Source: Nautilus pompilius
Taxonomy: Eukaryota; Mollusca; Cephalopoda; Nautilida; Nautilidae
NCBI GenBank assembly: GCA_018389105.1
Contig: JACATO010000317.1
Coordinates: forward strand, 2,761,001 to 2,825,000
DNA: 64,000 nucleotides
Direction: 5' to 3'
In this document: piece by piece, positions 63,545 through 64,000 of the stretch
Numbering within the stretch: position 1 is the first letter of the stretch
Layout of the letters: every line of letters begins with the position of its first letter
Translations under genes and position numbers: made by a program
The notes under the pieces: model-generated
What the model was told of the DNA's origin: nothing
Seen by the model: the letters and a program-made list of their open reading frames with translations, nothing else
Databases searched by the model: none

Positions 63545-64000
63545 ACAGTACGCTTCCTCGTTACTGTAGTCGCTATTGCAGAGACTACATTTAGTTCAGA
63601 ATTACTGGTTCTCTAACAACTTTTCCTTGTAGCAACTATCCTCAGTCTCCCCTATAACATATTACACTTTGATGCGAAAGCAAATTGGATCATAGTCACG
63701 CCGTACTGTGTCAGAAATTAAAACGTTAGCAGCAGTTTGCCGTCAAAATCTGCAGTCTGTCTTTTATAGTATGTGGTTTACAATTGGCACCCACATTAAG
63801 GAAAAATATTATTTGGTAGGGTATTTATCATGAAGAACATTATGAGGGAATAAATCTTGTCTACTGTGAAGACGTTTTCATAGTTAGATAATCGAAGTTC
63901 GTAACGTCTTCTCTAGCAACCACTGCAAAAACTGACGCAGATTCTTTGATATTAGCATCACATCAAATAGCACTTGAAATCTTTAATGTAAGTCATATAA
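63545..64000. other. Unassigned DNA at the window end
   Basis: No exon of the GPCR or other feature is recognised up to the end. Confidence 0.5.

Overview
This window looks like a piece of an invertebrate animal genome. It has long AT-rich non-coding stretches, many tri- and dinucleotide arrays, tRNA-derived SINEs, Tc1/mariner DNA transposons, and one clear coding exon ending at a consensus splice donor. I see no operons, ribosome binding sites or other bacterial organisation. A protostome is likely, but the sequence does not let me name the phylum.

Layout. 0-7.3 kb: mostly unassigned DNA with an ATT/AGT array, a 15-bp-stem hairpin and one SINE. 7.3-9.0 kb: a broken copy of a repetitive multi-cysteine protein family common in invertebrate genomes. 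9.0-20.2 kb: non-coding DNA with TA, GA, TTA and AAT arrays and a decayed Tc1-like transposase near 12.4-12.8 kb. 20.22-20.93 kb: a compact mariner-type element with perfect 30-bp terminal inverted repeats, TA duplications and an open C-terminal transposase frame. 20.9-32.1 kb: a very AT-rich island holding the decayed remains of a Polinton/adintovirus-like virus: major capsid protein, packaging ATPase, protein-primed type B DNA polymerase and a possible phospholipase A2-like gene. 32.1-38.1 kb: mostly unassigned, with a degenerate minisatellite, a SINE and a CT array carrying one CRE motif. 38.1-42.4 kb: a transposon cluster (non-LTR reverse transcriptase tail, two related Tc1-like copies on the minus strand, a SINE). 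46.1-47.0 kb: a decayed mariner transposase. 49.27-50.4 kb: a 1.1-kb minisatellite whose unit contains TGACGTCA, the cAMP-response-element palindrome, about 25 times. 51.8-54.5 kb: SINEs and a fold-back structure with tRNA-like promoter boxes. 59.49-59.80 kb: the first coding exon of a rhodopsin-class peptide-type GPCR, the only convincing host gene here. The rest of that gene must lie beyond a long intron and probably outside the window.

How the parts relate. Apart from the GPCR exon, nearly everything recognisable is mobile or viral in origin and inactivated by stops and frameshifts. The exception is the 0.7-kb mariner derivative, whose ends are pristine. The Polinton-like island is the most notable content: its recognised genes occupy one compositionally distinct block (polymerase, ATPase and capsid on the minus strand, PLA2-like gene on the plus strand), as expected for one integrated midsize DNA virus genome. 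I could not see its integrase, protease or terminal repeats.
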